Shown here piece by piece: positions 55,846 to 64,000 of a DNA stretch of 64,000 nt. Where the stretch lies: assembly GCA_043772005.1 (NCBI GenBank), contig JAYVGP010000021.1:98384-162383 (forward strand), written 5' to 3'. Position 1 is the first letter of the stretch; each line of letters opens with the position of its first letter. The position numbers were made by a program, and so were the translations under genes. This stretch comes from JAYSSF01 sp043772005 (GTDB taxonomy: Bacteria > Patescibacteriota > Gracilibacteria > Absconditabacterales > Absconditicoccaceae). The notes beneath the pieces were generated by a model that searched no databases, was not told the DNA's origin, and saw nothing but the letters and a program-made list of their open reading frames with translations.

Positions 55846-57192
55846 TTACCTGATAAATTCTACCCCACCAAAATTACCACTACTCATCAGCACAACTACT
55901 GAGTTGTTGAGATCAAGACTATCATACCATGTTTTGAGTTCTGCGGCATTATCACACACTATGAGATCTGGGCGAGCAAATCCACTGGTGACGAGATCTT
56001 TGGTGAGTGGTGTCATACGCTTGACGGCGAAGGTGTGATCTTCATAGTAGACACATGCTACATCTGCAGCATCGAAACTTCCCCTATATTCAGGCATAAA
56101 TGATGCACTCAAGCTCGCAAAGGTATGTAATTCAAATAATCAGATTACTGTGCGATCAGGATATTGTTCTTTGACGGCATTGATTGTAGCTGTGAGCTTA
56201 CTCGGACTGTGAGCAAAATCCCTCAGGATAGTCAGGTTTCTGTCATCATCCTGATATGCAAGCTGGAGTCTATTGCCTGCTCATGTAAATGAACCAATAG
56301 CACTATAAAATTGCTGATCTGTGAGACCAAGTTGTCTACAGATTCATAGTGCTGCACTGATATTGATACAGTTATGAGCTCAGAAAACACTTAATTTAAT
56401 GTCGTGTCCGTCTGGTGTCTGGAGATAGGTGAGCCCCTCACGGATGGTGTGCGGATGGATACCATATCAGTCAGTAGCCGCTTGTGTGGTAGTATGGCTC
56501 ATCACTTTGTTGACTTCTTCATCACCGCTGTAGAATCCAAGCCATCCGTCTGCTGGCGTCTGATCCACAAATGTCTGGAATGGTGCTACATAACTCTCAA
56601 ACGTTGGATAGGTCGTAATATGATCCCATGCAATACCATTGAGTACTCCAATATTATGTTTATACAGGAGCATCTTGGCGGTCATGTTGATCTTGCCATC
56701 AGGATATTCATCTCATTCGATGATGATGATTTTATTGTCCTCACTCAGGCTCACCATACTATCAAATCCAGGTACGATCCCACCTACTACTCGGTCAAAC
56801 CTCACACCATTTGCCTTGAGGACGTGCATGATCATGCTGGTTGTAGTCGTTTTACCGTGACTACCTGCGATTACAACTCTGGTTTTGTCCTGACTCAGAT
56901 CATAGATGACTTCAGGATACGAGCGGATCTTGAGACCCAATTCTTGGGCTCTAAGTAACTCAAAATTATCCGCCATCGCATGCATTCCTAGTACGATCAT
57001 ATCTATATCTGACGTGATCGAGTCTGGATCTCGTCCATCGGTGTCAGCCAGTAATCCATGTGTTGCGAGTGCTGATCTGGATGGCTCATAGATCTCATCG
57101 TCATGACCAGTGACATCATGTCACAGGAGCTTGAGCTGGATAGCAAGACTAGAAGTGACTCTTCATCAGTGGGAGATACAGTGGATACGCAT
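55846..57192 (-). CDS. Mur ligase, MurC/Mpl type
   Basis: A 448-residue ATP-dependent ligase of peptidoglycan synthesis or recycling. The N-terminal domain starts MRIHCISHGGRVTSSLAIQL, followed by SDIDMIVLGMHAMADN, the P-loop VVIAGSHGKTTTTSMI, the GDEYP motif, VLNGIAWDHITTYPTF and a C-terminal LTILRDFAHSPSKLTA domain. MurC adds L-Ala to UDP-MurNAc; Mpl adds a recycled tripeptide. Blocks such as MHAMADN and WDH look more like Mpl, but this cannot be settled by eye. Confidence 0.8.
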
Positions 57193-57285
57193 GATATAAT
57201 GTAGTTAGTAAAGGTTGAGTAACAGCTAATCCCCATGAGGGAAAAAACAGGTTCAATGTTATAAGAATAGTTTTTTTGGATCAAA

Positions 57286-57309
57286 AAACCACCTCAAGTG
57301 AGGTGGTAC
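57286..57309 (-). terminator. rho-independent terminator
   Basis: Stem ACCACCTCA/TGAGGTGGT with two-base loop; the minus-strand copy is followed by six T. It directly follows the stop of the LCP gene. Confidence 0.85.
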
Positions 57310-57311
57310 TA

Positions 57312-58781
57312 TTATTTTTTTGTCTTGCTCAAATAATCATTACCAATCACCATGATCAGATCTACACCAGAGTAGTTCATATCAATCTCATTGCTACCGG
57401 AGAATAGAGTCCCGCTGAGCATATTCACAGCTGTAGCTTGGTCATATACTACTGGAGCAAAATCTCTCAATAGGTCAGCAGTTACATCATACTCACCAGT
57501 ACCTATCTTGATGAGTTGAGAGGTAGTAGATTTGATATTATTATTACCAATACCAGTCACCTGAAAGCCATATTTGACCAATTCGCTTGCAATATCGCTG
57601 ATGATACCATTCATATTTTGTCACGGGAGAAGTTGTTCTTTATCAATCCCATTCCATAGGATAATACGAGCATTTTCAACCAAAAACGGCTGCTGATGGA
57701 TAGTATAGTAGGCAAATTGTTGGATATTATTGTAGTAGCTAATACGACCAGCCCTCGCTCACTCTGGCAACAAGATAGCAGCTCCTCCAAAATCAGCTCT
57801 CGCAGGAGAGTAGAGCAGGCACCCTGGCTTGATCAGCGTATAGTATTCCTGACAATCTGACTGTAATACAAATGAGAAGTAATGTTCAATTTTGTTCAAG
57901 TATTTGGATAATCACAGAAGCTGACTATAGTCAAGGTCGGTCGTGACGGCAGTGTCAAAATCACTTTTGAGTTGTTTGAGCTTCAGGACTCAGCCTCATG
58001 TGATGAGCTGTTTGACGACTCACTGGATAATTTGCTGTTGTCTCAACGATCTATCAAAGTCAGATGTACTATGTCTACTTCTGGCGTATTTGAGTGCGAG
58101 ATCTCCATTCATCATTTGAGTACCAGAGTTGATCGTGAGTACCATCGTTCTAAATTCATCTGCTGGATAGGTTTCGTCCACGATCTTCTTAGGCACCGTG
58201 ACTTCTATGCCTCATAGCGTATCAATCATATCCTCAAATCACTCAAAATCTACCAGCACATAATGATCGATTGGAACGCCCATGATATCGCTTACTTTGT
58301 TAGTCAAGGAAGCAAGAGCACCCGTCAGACTTTCACCATCATTGAGCATTGCATTGACATATGAGTTGATCCTACCAGCACCAAATCCAGTACCCAAATT
58401 GACATATAGATCTCTAGGGATAGAGATAAAGCTGACTGCTTCATTGTTTGGATTATAGCTTGCGACCATCATGGTATCAGTATTGTAGCTACCACGGTGT
58501 CATTCTCAGCCAACACCCATCATTAATATTGAGATTTGACCCATTTCATCTTGCTCAACCTCAGATCAAATAGTAGATCATATTACTCCAATACTGGATT
58601 TGAGTAGTGCAGTGACTTTGGTACTCATCCACCCTAGTCCATCACCAAAAACCCATCGTCATCACACACACAATAGCATAATACCAATAACTACGGTAAA
58701 CTGCGTAGCAATACTTCATTGGCTTGGTGTGATTGGTTTATTTGATTGATTAGTAATCGGTTTATGTGTAAATCACTTCAT
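57312..58781 (-). CDS. LytR-CpsA-Psr (LCP) family protein
   Basis: LCP enzymes attach polyprenyl-linked glycopolymers to peptidoglycan or membrane lipids. The 489-residue protein has a short cytoplasmic N terminus, a membrane helix (FTVVIGIMLLCVGG), then MGVGGEGHRGSYNTDTMMVA, SFISIPRDLYVN with the Arg that binds pyrophosphate, VDFEGFEDMIDTLGGIEV and LALKYARSRHSTSDFDRSLR. The C-terminal part looks like LytR_C (GTGEYDVTADLLRDF). Its substrates are probably wall or S-layer-bound polymers. Several TGA-Gly codons lie in the GGE loop. Confidence 0.86.
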
Positions 58782-58904
58782 AGGTGTGTTGAGGTACAAT
58801 CTTGAGTAAAGTCAAAGACCAATGATACGAATTACACCCCAAATATCAACGCAGAAAACACTCCAAAATTTGACAGAATGAGTCCGGATCTATATAATTG
58901 TATT

Positions 58905-59891
58905 ATGAAATTGCTTAAAAAAATAATCTCATGATGTATGGTTGTATGGTTAGGCTTGATGCTATGAGCACCAGCTACGCTATTTGCTCAGGACAAGTTT
59001 ACTGACTCACTCGATAAATCTACAGTCCTCATCAAGTCAAATCTTGAAAATGATACAGCATATACCATCCAATGATGATCGGATCTCTCCAATACTGCTT
59101 CCAGATTCTGAGGAACGGCAACATTTGTGATTAATGTTGTAGAAAAATTTGTCTTCCCTTTGCTTATTGCAGCATCTATCTTGACAGTCATTATTGGTTT
59201 GTATGATTTGATGTTCTCTGACAAGGAAGATATTGAAAAAGGTACCAAATACATCATCTTCGGAGTACTGGGTATCATTATTATTCAATCTGCAAAATTC
59301 ATCACATCAACTTATATTAGTATTATCACTAAGGTTGTACCATACGATAATACGAGTCAAACTATTAACTTTGCTCAGTCAGCCTATGAGATTTATAACC
59401 AACTCGTTATGCCATTTATCAATGTCTTTATGTATGTAGTCATTGGTACATTATTTGTCATACTACTAGTGCATGTGATGAGATTTATCACCAGTAGCGA
59501 GGAGGATGTTGCCGCTAAAGCCAAGAGTATTATGATCTCCAATATAGTGGGTATTATTGTGATTCTTCTTGCTAAGACGATGGTAGAGACCATTTATGGT
59601 AAACAAGAGACAGTGATCCGTAGCTCTGCTGCTACAAATCTATGAGATATTGGTACATGAGTATTGGCTGGAGCTGACTTCACTGTTGTGTTCTCAATCG
59701 TCAATTATGCTTTAGGTTTCTTGTGATTTGTGATTTTGGTGATCATCATCATTCAAACATACCAGCTTCTTGTCAATCCAACCAGCGACGAACTCATCAA
59801 AAAAACCAAAACAAATCTGATGTATATTGTGATTGGTCTAGCGATCATCGCGCTTGCCTATGTGATTGTTAACTTTATTATTGTACAGTAA
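58905..59891 (+). CDS. TrbC/VirB2-like polytopic membrane protein, triplicated unit
   Basis: A 328-residue protein with a signal peptide (LGLMLGAPATLFAQ), then three repeats of a helix pair typical for TrbC/VirB2 pilin-like proteins: FPLLIAASILTVIIGLYDLM, IINQLVMPFINVFMYVVIGT-like region, and GLAIIALAYVIVNFIIVQ. Charged short loops (SDKEDIEKGTKY, TSSEEDVAAKAK, NPTSDELIKKTK) come at the same place in each unit. In CPR such proteins accompany VirB4 and may form the secretion conduit or pilus base. It starts a three-gene run. Confidence 0.6.
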
Positions 59892-59896
59892 TTATA

Positions 59897-60382
59897 ATGA
59901 TCACATTATTCAAATATATGATTCTCACTATCTGCACTAGTGTCATTGCGATATGTGGATTTGCTCTTGTATCATCGCAGACTCATGCAGATGATTTATT
60001 GGAAACTTCATACAAACAAGCCAAATACTTTGACTATGTGATCAATCCTGGTACGACTCGTGACAGTGTCGGTAAGGCATTTCTCAGGAATAGCTATACG
60101 ATTGGAGGCAAGACAGTCAAAGACCCAATTATAGTTAGAATTATTAAGTGGCTACTTGAGATTATTGTGATTATGTGAGTGCCATTATTGATATTCTGAG
60201 GTATTAAATACATTACAGCGGCATGAGATGATTGAGCCCAGAAGGCTGCGAGAAATTTTATGATTAATGTAGTAATTGGTATTGTACTTGCGCTTTCAAG
60301 CTTAGCAATTGTGACATTTGTATCATCCTTGCTCAATGATAGCAGATTCGGACAAGATTTTAGTCAGAATACGGCATCATAA
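59897..60382 (+). CDS. TrbC/VirB2-like membrane protein
   Basis: A 161-residue protein with a signal segment (MILTICTSVIAICGFALVSS, then THAD), an exported part with KYFDYVINPGTTRD, and two membrane helices, IIKWLLEIIVIMGVPLLIFG and VVIGIVLALSSLAIVTFV, linked by GIKYITAAGDDGAQKAARNF. The G-D-D-x-x-x-K-A-x-x linker matches VirB2/TrbC-type pilin-like proteins of CPR. It starts five bases after the triplicated protein. Confidence 0.65.
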
Positions 60383-60384
60383 TC

Positions 60385-60654
60385 ATGACTCATTTCAAAA
60401 GAATTAAAAAGCATACCAAAAACCTTTTTCGTGGGCTCTCTTGGAGGCGAGATGAGTATTTTATTCGTAATTTGATTGTATGAGTATGAGTGATTATGAC
60501 TTGGGTGGGTGTTTGGTGAATTTTAGAAATTTATCTCATATCGTATTGAGTTCGAGGTCGTATTATATGTATTTTGATTGGTATTCTACTGCTTTATTTG
60601 ATTGATGGAGATATTGGGCAGCTGGGAGGCAAGTGAAAGTCAGATGATGAATAG
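60385..60654 (+). CDS. small basic membrane protein, 89 aa
   Basis: A basic N terminus (MTHFKRIKKHTKNLFRG), two hydrophobic helices (around residues 32-52 and 58-72), and a short charged tail ending GKGKSDDE then TAG. It starts two bases after the VirB2-like gene, so likely in the same operon. After its TAG the same frame stays open for 51 codons (see the next entry), so the real product might be longer. Confidence 0.5.
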
Positions 60655-60810
60655 ACTATTTCCTTGATTACATCCCTTCAAGATGTCTTATACCAAGGTA
60701 TCTGCATGGCAATAGAATACTATGCTTATGATAAAATGATAACCCTTGTGATGTGATGCGAAAATGGTTTTCATGATATTTCACATAAGAATTATCACCA
60801 TCCAGAGTAG
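60655..60810 (+). other. open extension in the frame of the preceding gene after its TAG
   Basis: The 51 codons after TAG 60652 read as plausible soluble protein, TISLITSLQDVLYQGICMAI then EYYAYDKMITLVMGCENGF, ending in TAG 60808, with one TGA read as Gly. No ATG is near its beginning; the first is at residue 16. It could be the C-terminal part of a gene split by a nonsense change, a small separate gene using TTG, or amber read-through. Confidence 0.35.
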
Positions 60811-60936
60811 ATTATGTGCTGATTTGTTCTTGTTTATTATGGGCGATTATCAAAGTCATAAGAATCTCTTTGTATTTTCTCAATAATCATTATAACTGTG
60901 ATCAAATTAGTAGATTACATCTGTTTCCTACAAATT

Positions 60937-60958
60937 GACACTTCGTTGTGTCTTTTTT
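60937..60958 (+). terminator. rho-independent terminator
   Basis: Stem GACAC/GTGTC with a TTCGTT loop, then six T. It ends the VirB2-like run before typA; the stretch 60811-61038 has no other recognisable feature. Confidence 0.7.
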
Positions 60959-61038
60959 CATAGTTATATTGTAGATTATGAATTATGAGCAAAAGTGAAT
61001 CCCTGAGAAGGGAGATTTATCAATTATAAATTAGTATC

Positions 61039-62832
61039 ATGTCTTTCCGTACCGTTGCTATTATTGCCCATGTAGATCATGGTAAAACTACTCTCGTCGA
61101 TGCTTTACTCAAGCAGTCATGAGCTGTAAAAACTGAAGAATGAGCTGCCCTCATTATGGATAGTAATGATCAAGAACGTGAGAGAGGTATCACGATCTAC
61201 TCCAAAAATACATCTGTCCAGTATGGTGAGCATACAATCAATATCATCGATACACCATGACATGCTGACTTCGGATCAGAGGTAGAGCGTGTGATGAGAA
61301 TCGTAGATACCGTATTGCTTGTAGTAGATGCATATGAAGGTCCGATGCCTCAGACCAAATTTGTACTCAAGAAAGCACTTGAGTTAGGTCTTAAGCCAAT
61401 CGTGGTACTCAATAAGATCGATAAGCCATCTGCTCGCCCAGAATGGGTAATTAACGAATTGTTCGACCTCTTCATCACTCTTGGAGCGACTGATGAGCAA
61501 GCTGACTTCCCAGTGATCTATGCAATTGCCAAGGAAGGTCAAGCATTTCTTAAGATGGACGATCCTCGTGTTGATATCAAACCACTATTTGAAGAGATTG
61601 TTCGTCTTGTAATACCAGCTCCAGATAGGTCAACTGAACCACTACAGTTCCAAGTTACTAACTTATGATATGATGAATTTGTCTGACGTCTTGGTATCGG
61701 TCGTATTACATCGGGTACGATGAAGCCCGGTATGTGAGTACAGGTAGTCGATCTCGATGGAGGTCGCCGCAATGCCAAAATCTCTAAGGTATATAAAACT
61801 GTCTGACTATCTCGTGTTGAGACAGCACTAGGGACATCGGGCGATATCGTCACGATAGCGGGTATTCCAAATATCTATGTCGGAGAGACGGTAGGTCTCG
61901 CATGAGTGGAGGCGATGCCAGCTACTAAGGTAGATGATCCAACATTAACAATGGAATTTGTCGTCAATGATAGTCCATTTATGGGTCGTGAAGGTAAGCT
62001 TGTCACATCTCGTAACCTTAGTGATCGTCTTCACAAGGAACTTGAAACTAATGTTGGTATGCAGATTGATTTTACTGATCCTACTCGTTTTGTAGTTTCA
62101 GGAAGAGGAGAGCTCCACTTGTGAGTACTGATCGAGACGATGCGTCGTGAATGATATGAATTACAGGTTACAGCACCTCAGGTTATTACTCGTAAAGATG
62201 AAAAAGGTAAAACCAAAGAGCCATACGAATTACTCGTTATTACTGTAGCTGAGAGTCAGGTAGGGGCAATCATCGAAAATATTTCAAACCGCAAAGGTAT
62301 TATGCAAGGTATGAACACAGAACATGGCCAAACAATGGTCGAGTTTATGATTCCAACAAGAGGATTACTATGATTTAGGTCAGACTTTATCCTTATCACT
62401 AAGGGAGAGGGAATTATGTTCCACAGTTTTGCACAATATGATGACTGGGCTGGTGAGATTGCTAAGCGTGATGTGGGATCTATGATCTCATCTGAGACTG
62501 GTAAGGTGATGAAATATGGTGTCTATAAACTCCAGGACCGTGGGCCAATCTTTGTTGAGCCTGCACAGGATATCTATGAGGGTATGATCGTAGGAGAGCA
62601 TCTCAAATGAGGTGATATGACTGTCAACTTGACGATCAACAAGCAGATGACCAATGTCCGTAATGCTGGTAATGATGAAGCGATGAGGCTTGAGCCGATC
62701 CGTAAGATGACTCTGGAAGATGCACTTGGATATATCGGTAACGATGAGTACGTCGAGATCACTCCCAAGTCGATTCGTTTACGCAAGAGATATCTGACTG
62801 ATACAGATAGGGCAAAAGCAAAGAAGAGATAG
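61039..62832 (+). CDS. typA: ribosome-associated GTPase TypA/BipA
   Basis: A translational GTPase of the EF-G type that helps ribosome assembly and stress adaptation. The 597-residue protein shows G1 AHVDHGKTTLVDALL, the switch I RGITI, G3 DTPGHADFGSEVERV, G4 NKIDKPSARPEW, then elongation-factor-type domains II, III and V. The BipA-specific C-terminal region ends with KQMTNVRNAGNDEAMRLEPI, MTLEDALGYIGNDEYVEITP and RKRYL. The glycine of the DTPG motif is TGA. A strong terminator follows. Confidence 0.94.
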
Positions 62833-62848
62833 TTTATTATAATATAAT

Positions 62849-62881
62849 AAAAATCTAACTCACATTTGAGTTAGATTTTTT
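62849..62881. terminator. bidirectional rho-independent terminator
   Basis: Stem AAAATCTAACTCA/TGAGTTAGATTTT with CATT loop and a T-run, between convergent typA and the surface protein. Confidence 0.9.
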
Positions 62882-62907
62882 GTTTATATAGTGCGTTGGA
62901 CCCACGG

Positions 62908-64000
62908 TTATGTCTGACTATAGAATATTGTTTTCAGCTCTATTATCATCTTGCGATAGAATGAGTTGGATATTTCTTGTGTAGAATCCTGATCTCGCGA
63001 TGTAGATTGTAGTCTCGGATCGAGTTTTTTATTGGACACGCGGGGAGTAGAATCCCAAGTTGGCTCATATTCCTCCAAAATTGTAGGATTTTCAATCATC
63101 TCTGGCGTAATAATCCAGTATTTCTTGAGGATAAGTGGTTTACCCGACTCATCTCATGCATCGCTTATCGATTCACTAGATGTAGTTCACATCTTATCAA
63201 GATCCTTGGCGAAGACTCTACCGTCAGTTCATGGTTTTTTGTCCCAAGGTCTAATCACAATAATACGACCATCTTTCCCAATTTTGATAGATACGACTTC
63301 GTCAGATCATGTAGTAGCTTCTTGTTTTTTGGTCGGAATTATTTGACTTCATGGAGTCGTATCTCATGTACTCGTAGTGCTTCCACTTTGAGTTACCACA
63401 ATAGGAGGGCGGCCTGAGGATCATCCTCATCCTCCAGTACGTTTGATAGGTTGTACAGATCATGTACTGACTGAACCAGATATTGTATGTATTATGGTAA
63501 TGATTTGATCTGGGCCAGTCGGTGTGCTAAGATCATCTACAGGAGTAAGTTTGATCAGATATGTACTTCAAGTGTAGAGATTAATCTCGCCAGATCATAT
63601 GGTACCTAGTATGGTACTCACATTAGTATAAGCTCACCCAATATTAGCATCTACCATAGAAATTTCTACTTTGTTGATTCATGAGCCTAGCGTCCAAGTA
63701 ATTGTGTATGAGTTTGGGTTAACAATGTTTTGCATATATCATACAGGCGAAAGATAAACATCAGTGTCAATAACACTGATAGTTCTTGTTTCTACAGAAT
63801 TATTTCCCGCATTATCAGTTTTACTATAGTAGAGTATATATGTCCCAGGAATATTGGTATTTACTGTTCATGATATTAGAGCTGATCCAGTTCCATCAAC
63901 GATATCAGTCCAAGTAGCTCACGATTCACTATAGATTCATCATTGTGAGACAATCATCTCGGTAGATCAGATGATTGAGATCACTGGAGCAGTAGTATCT
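62908..64000 (-). CDS. large surface protein with Ig-like/DUF5011 domain (5' end outside window)
   Basis: The minus-strand frame is open from the window edge to TAA 62908, 363 codons. The first visible part is an Ig-like module: DTTAPVISIIGS, GATWTDIVDGTGSALISG, GTYILYYSKTDNAGNNSVET, as in DUF5011/HYR-type bacterial repeats. A Gly/Ser linker with five glycines, two of them TGA, leads to a charged C-terminal domain (GKDGRIIVIRPWDKKP, then SNKKLDPRLQSTSRDQDS). The end has no LPXTG or SLH motif. Exposed adhesin or stalk protein is likely. Confidence 0.6.

Noticed and set aside
1..64000. Hundreds of apparent short genes ending at TGA
   Set aside because: They are segments of longer genes cut at UGA-Gly codons; neighbouring segments join into known full-length families when TGA is read as glycine.
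1..64000. CRISPR arrays, IS elements or prophage
   Set aside because: No regularly spaced short repeats, transposase or phage structural genes were seen; the PF04020 'holin' family protein is usually chromosomal.

Overview
The window reads as a chromosomal segment of a Patescibacteria/CPR bacterium of the Gracilibacteria or Absconditabacteria (SR1) type, because UGA must be read as glycine (translation table 25). Almost every gene becomes intact and family-like only when in-frame TGA is Gly. TGA supplies invariant glycines in the P-loops of DnaA, the F1 alpha subunit, the ABC transporter and the TraG/VirD4-like ATPase, and in the GG-x-VRD motif of the CCA-adding enzyme. Every gene I assign ends in TAA or TAG. 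No tRNA, rRNA or CRISPR was found.

Layout. 0-7 kb: HxlR regulator, VirB4-like ATPase, CCA enzyme, a decayed gene, pyruvate kinase. 7-13 kb: membrane protein, dnaA, ftsW, a DciA-like gene, a DUF1003 protein, murA. 13-16.3 kb: envelope proteins, including a possible cysteine peptidase and an SLH-anchored esterase. 16.4-20 kb: an AT-rich accessory block (NTF2-like, RelA/SpoT-like, HTH, small membrane and disordered proteins). 20-27 kb: DinB-like, truB, pterin dehydratase, VanW-like, a MutY-like glycosylase without its Fe-S cysteines, photolyase and a lone atpA. 27-35 kb (mostly minus strand): lipoprotein, uppS, a solute-binding-like protein, a tandem pair of Cys-rich membrane proteins and a 1,160-residue TraG/VirD4-like ATPase. 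35.3-36.3 kb: a two-gene patch with no UGA-Gly codons and a Bacteroidota-like leader. 36-51 kb: rsmH, greA, pheS, a PrgI-like protein, pseudouridine synthase, peptide-binding protein, serine protease, smpB, ruvX, DUF2339 protein. 51-64 kb: FAD oxidoreductase, ABC exporter, phosphoribosyltransferase, alkyltransferase-like protein, Mur ligase, LCP protein, VirB2/TrbC-like proteins, typA and the end of a large surface protein.

How they fit together. Peptidoglycan and envelope genes (murA, a MurC/Mpl-type ligase, uppS, ftsW, LCP, VanW-like, SLH esterase) point to a walled cell with an S-layer-like surface. VirB4-, TraG/VirD4-, PrgI- and VirB2/TrbC-like genes are scattered over 60 kb and together suggest a dispersed type IV secretion or DNA-transfer machine. 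Housekeeping genes are mixed with many small membrane proteins that I cannot name.
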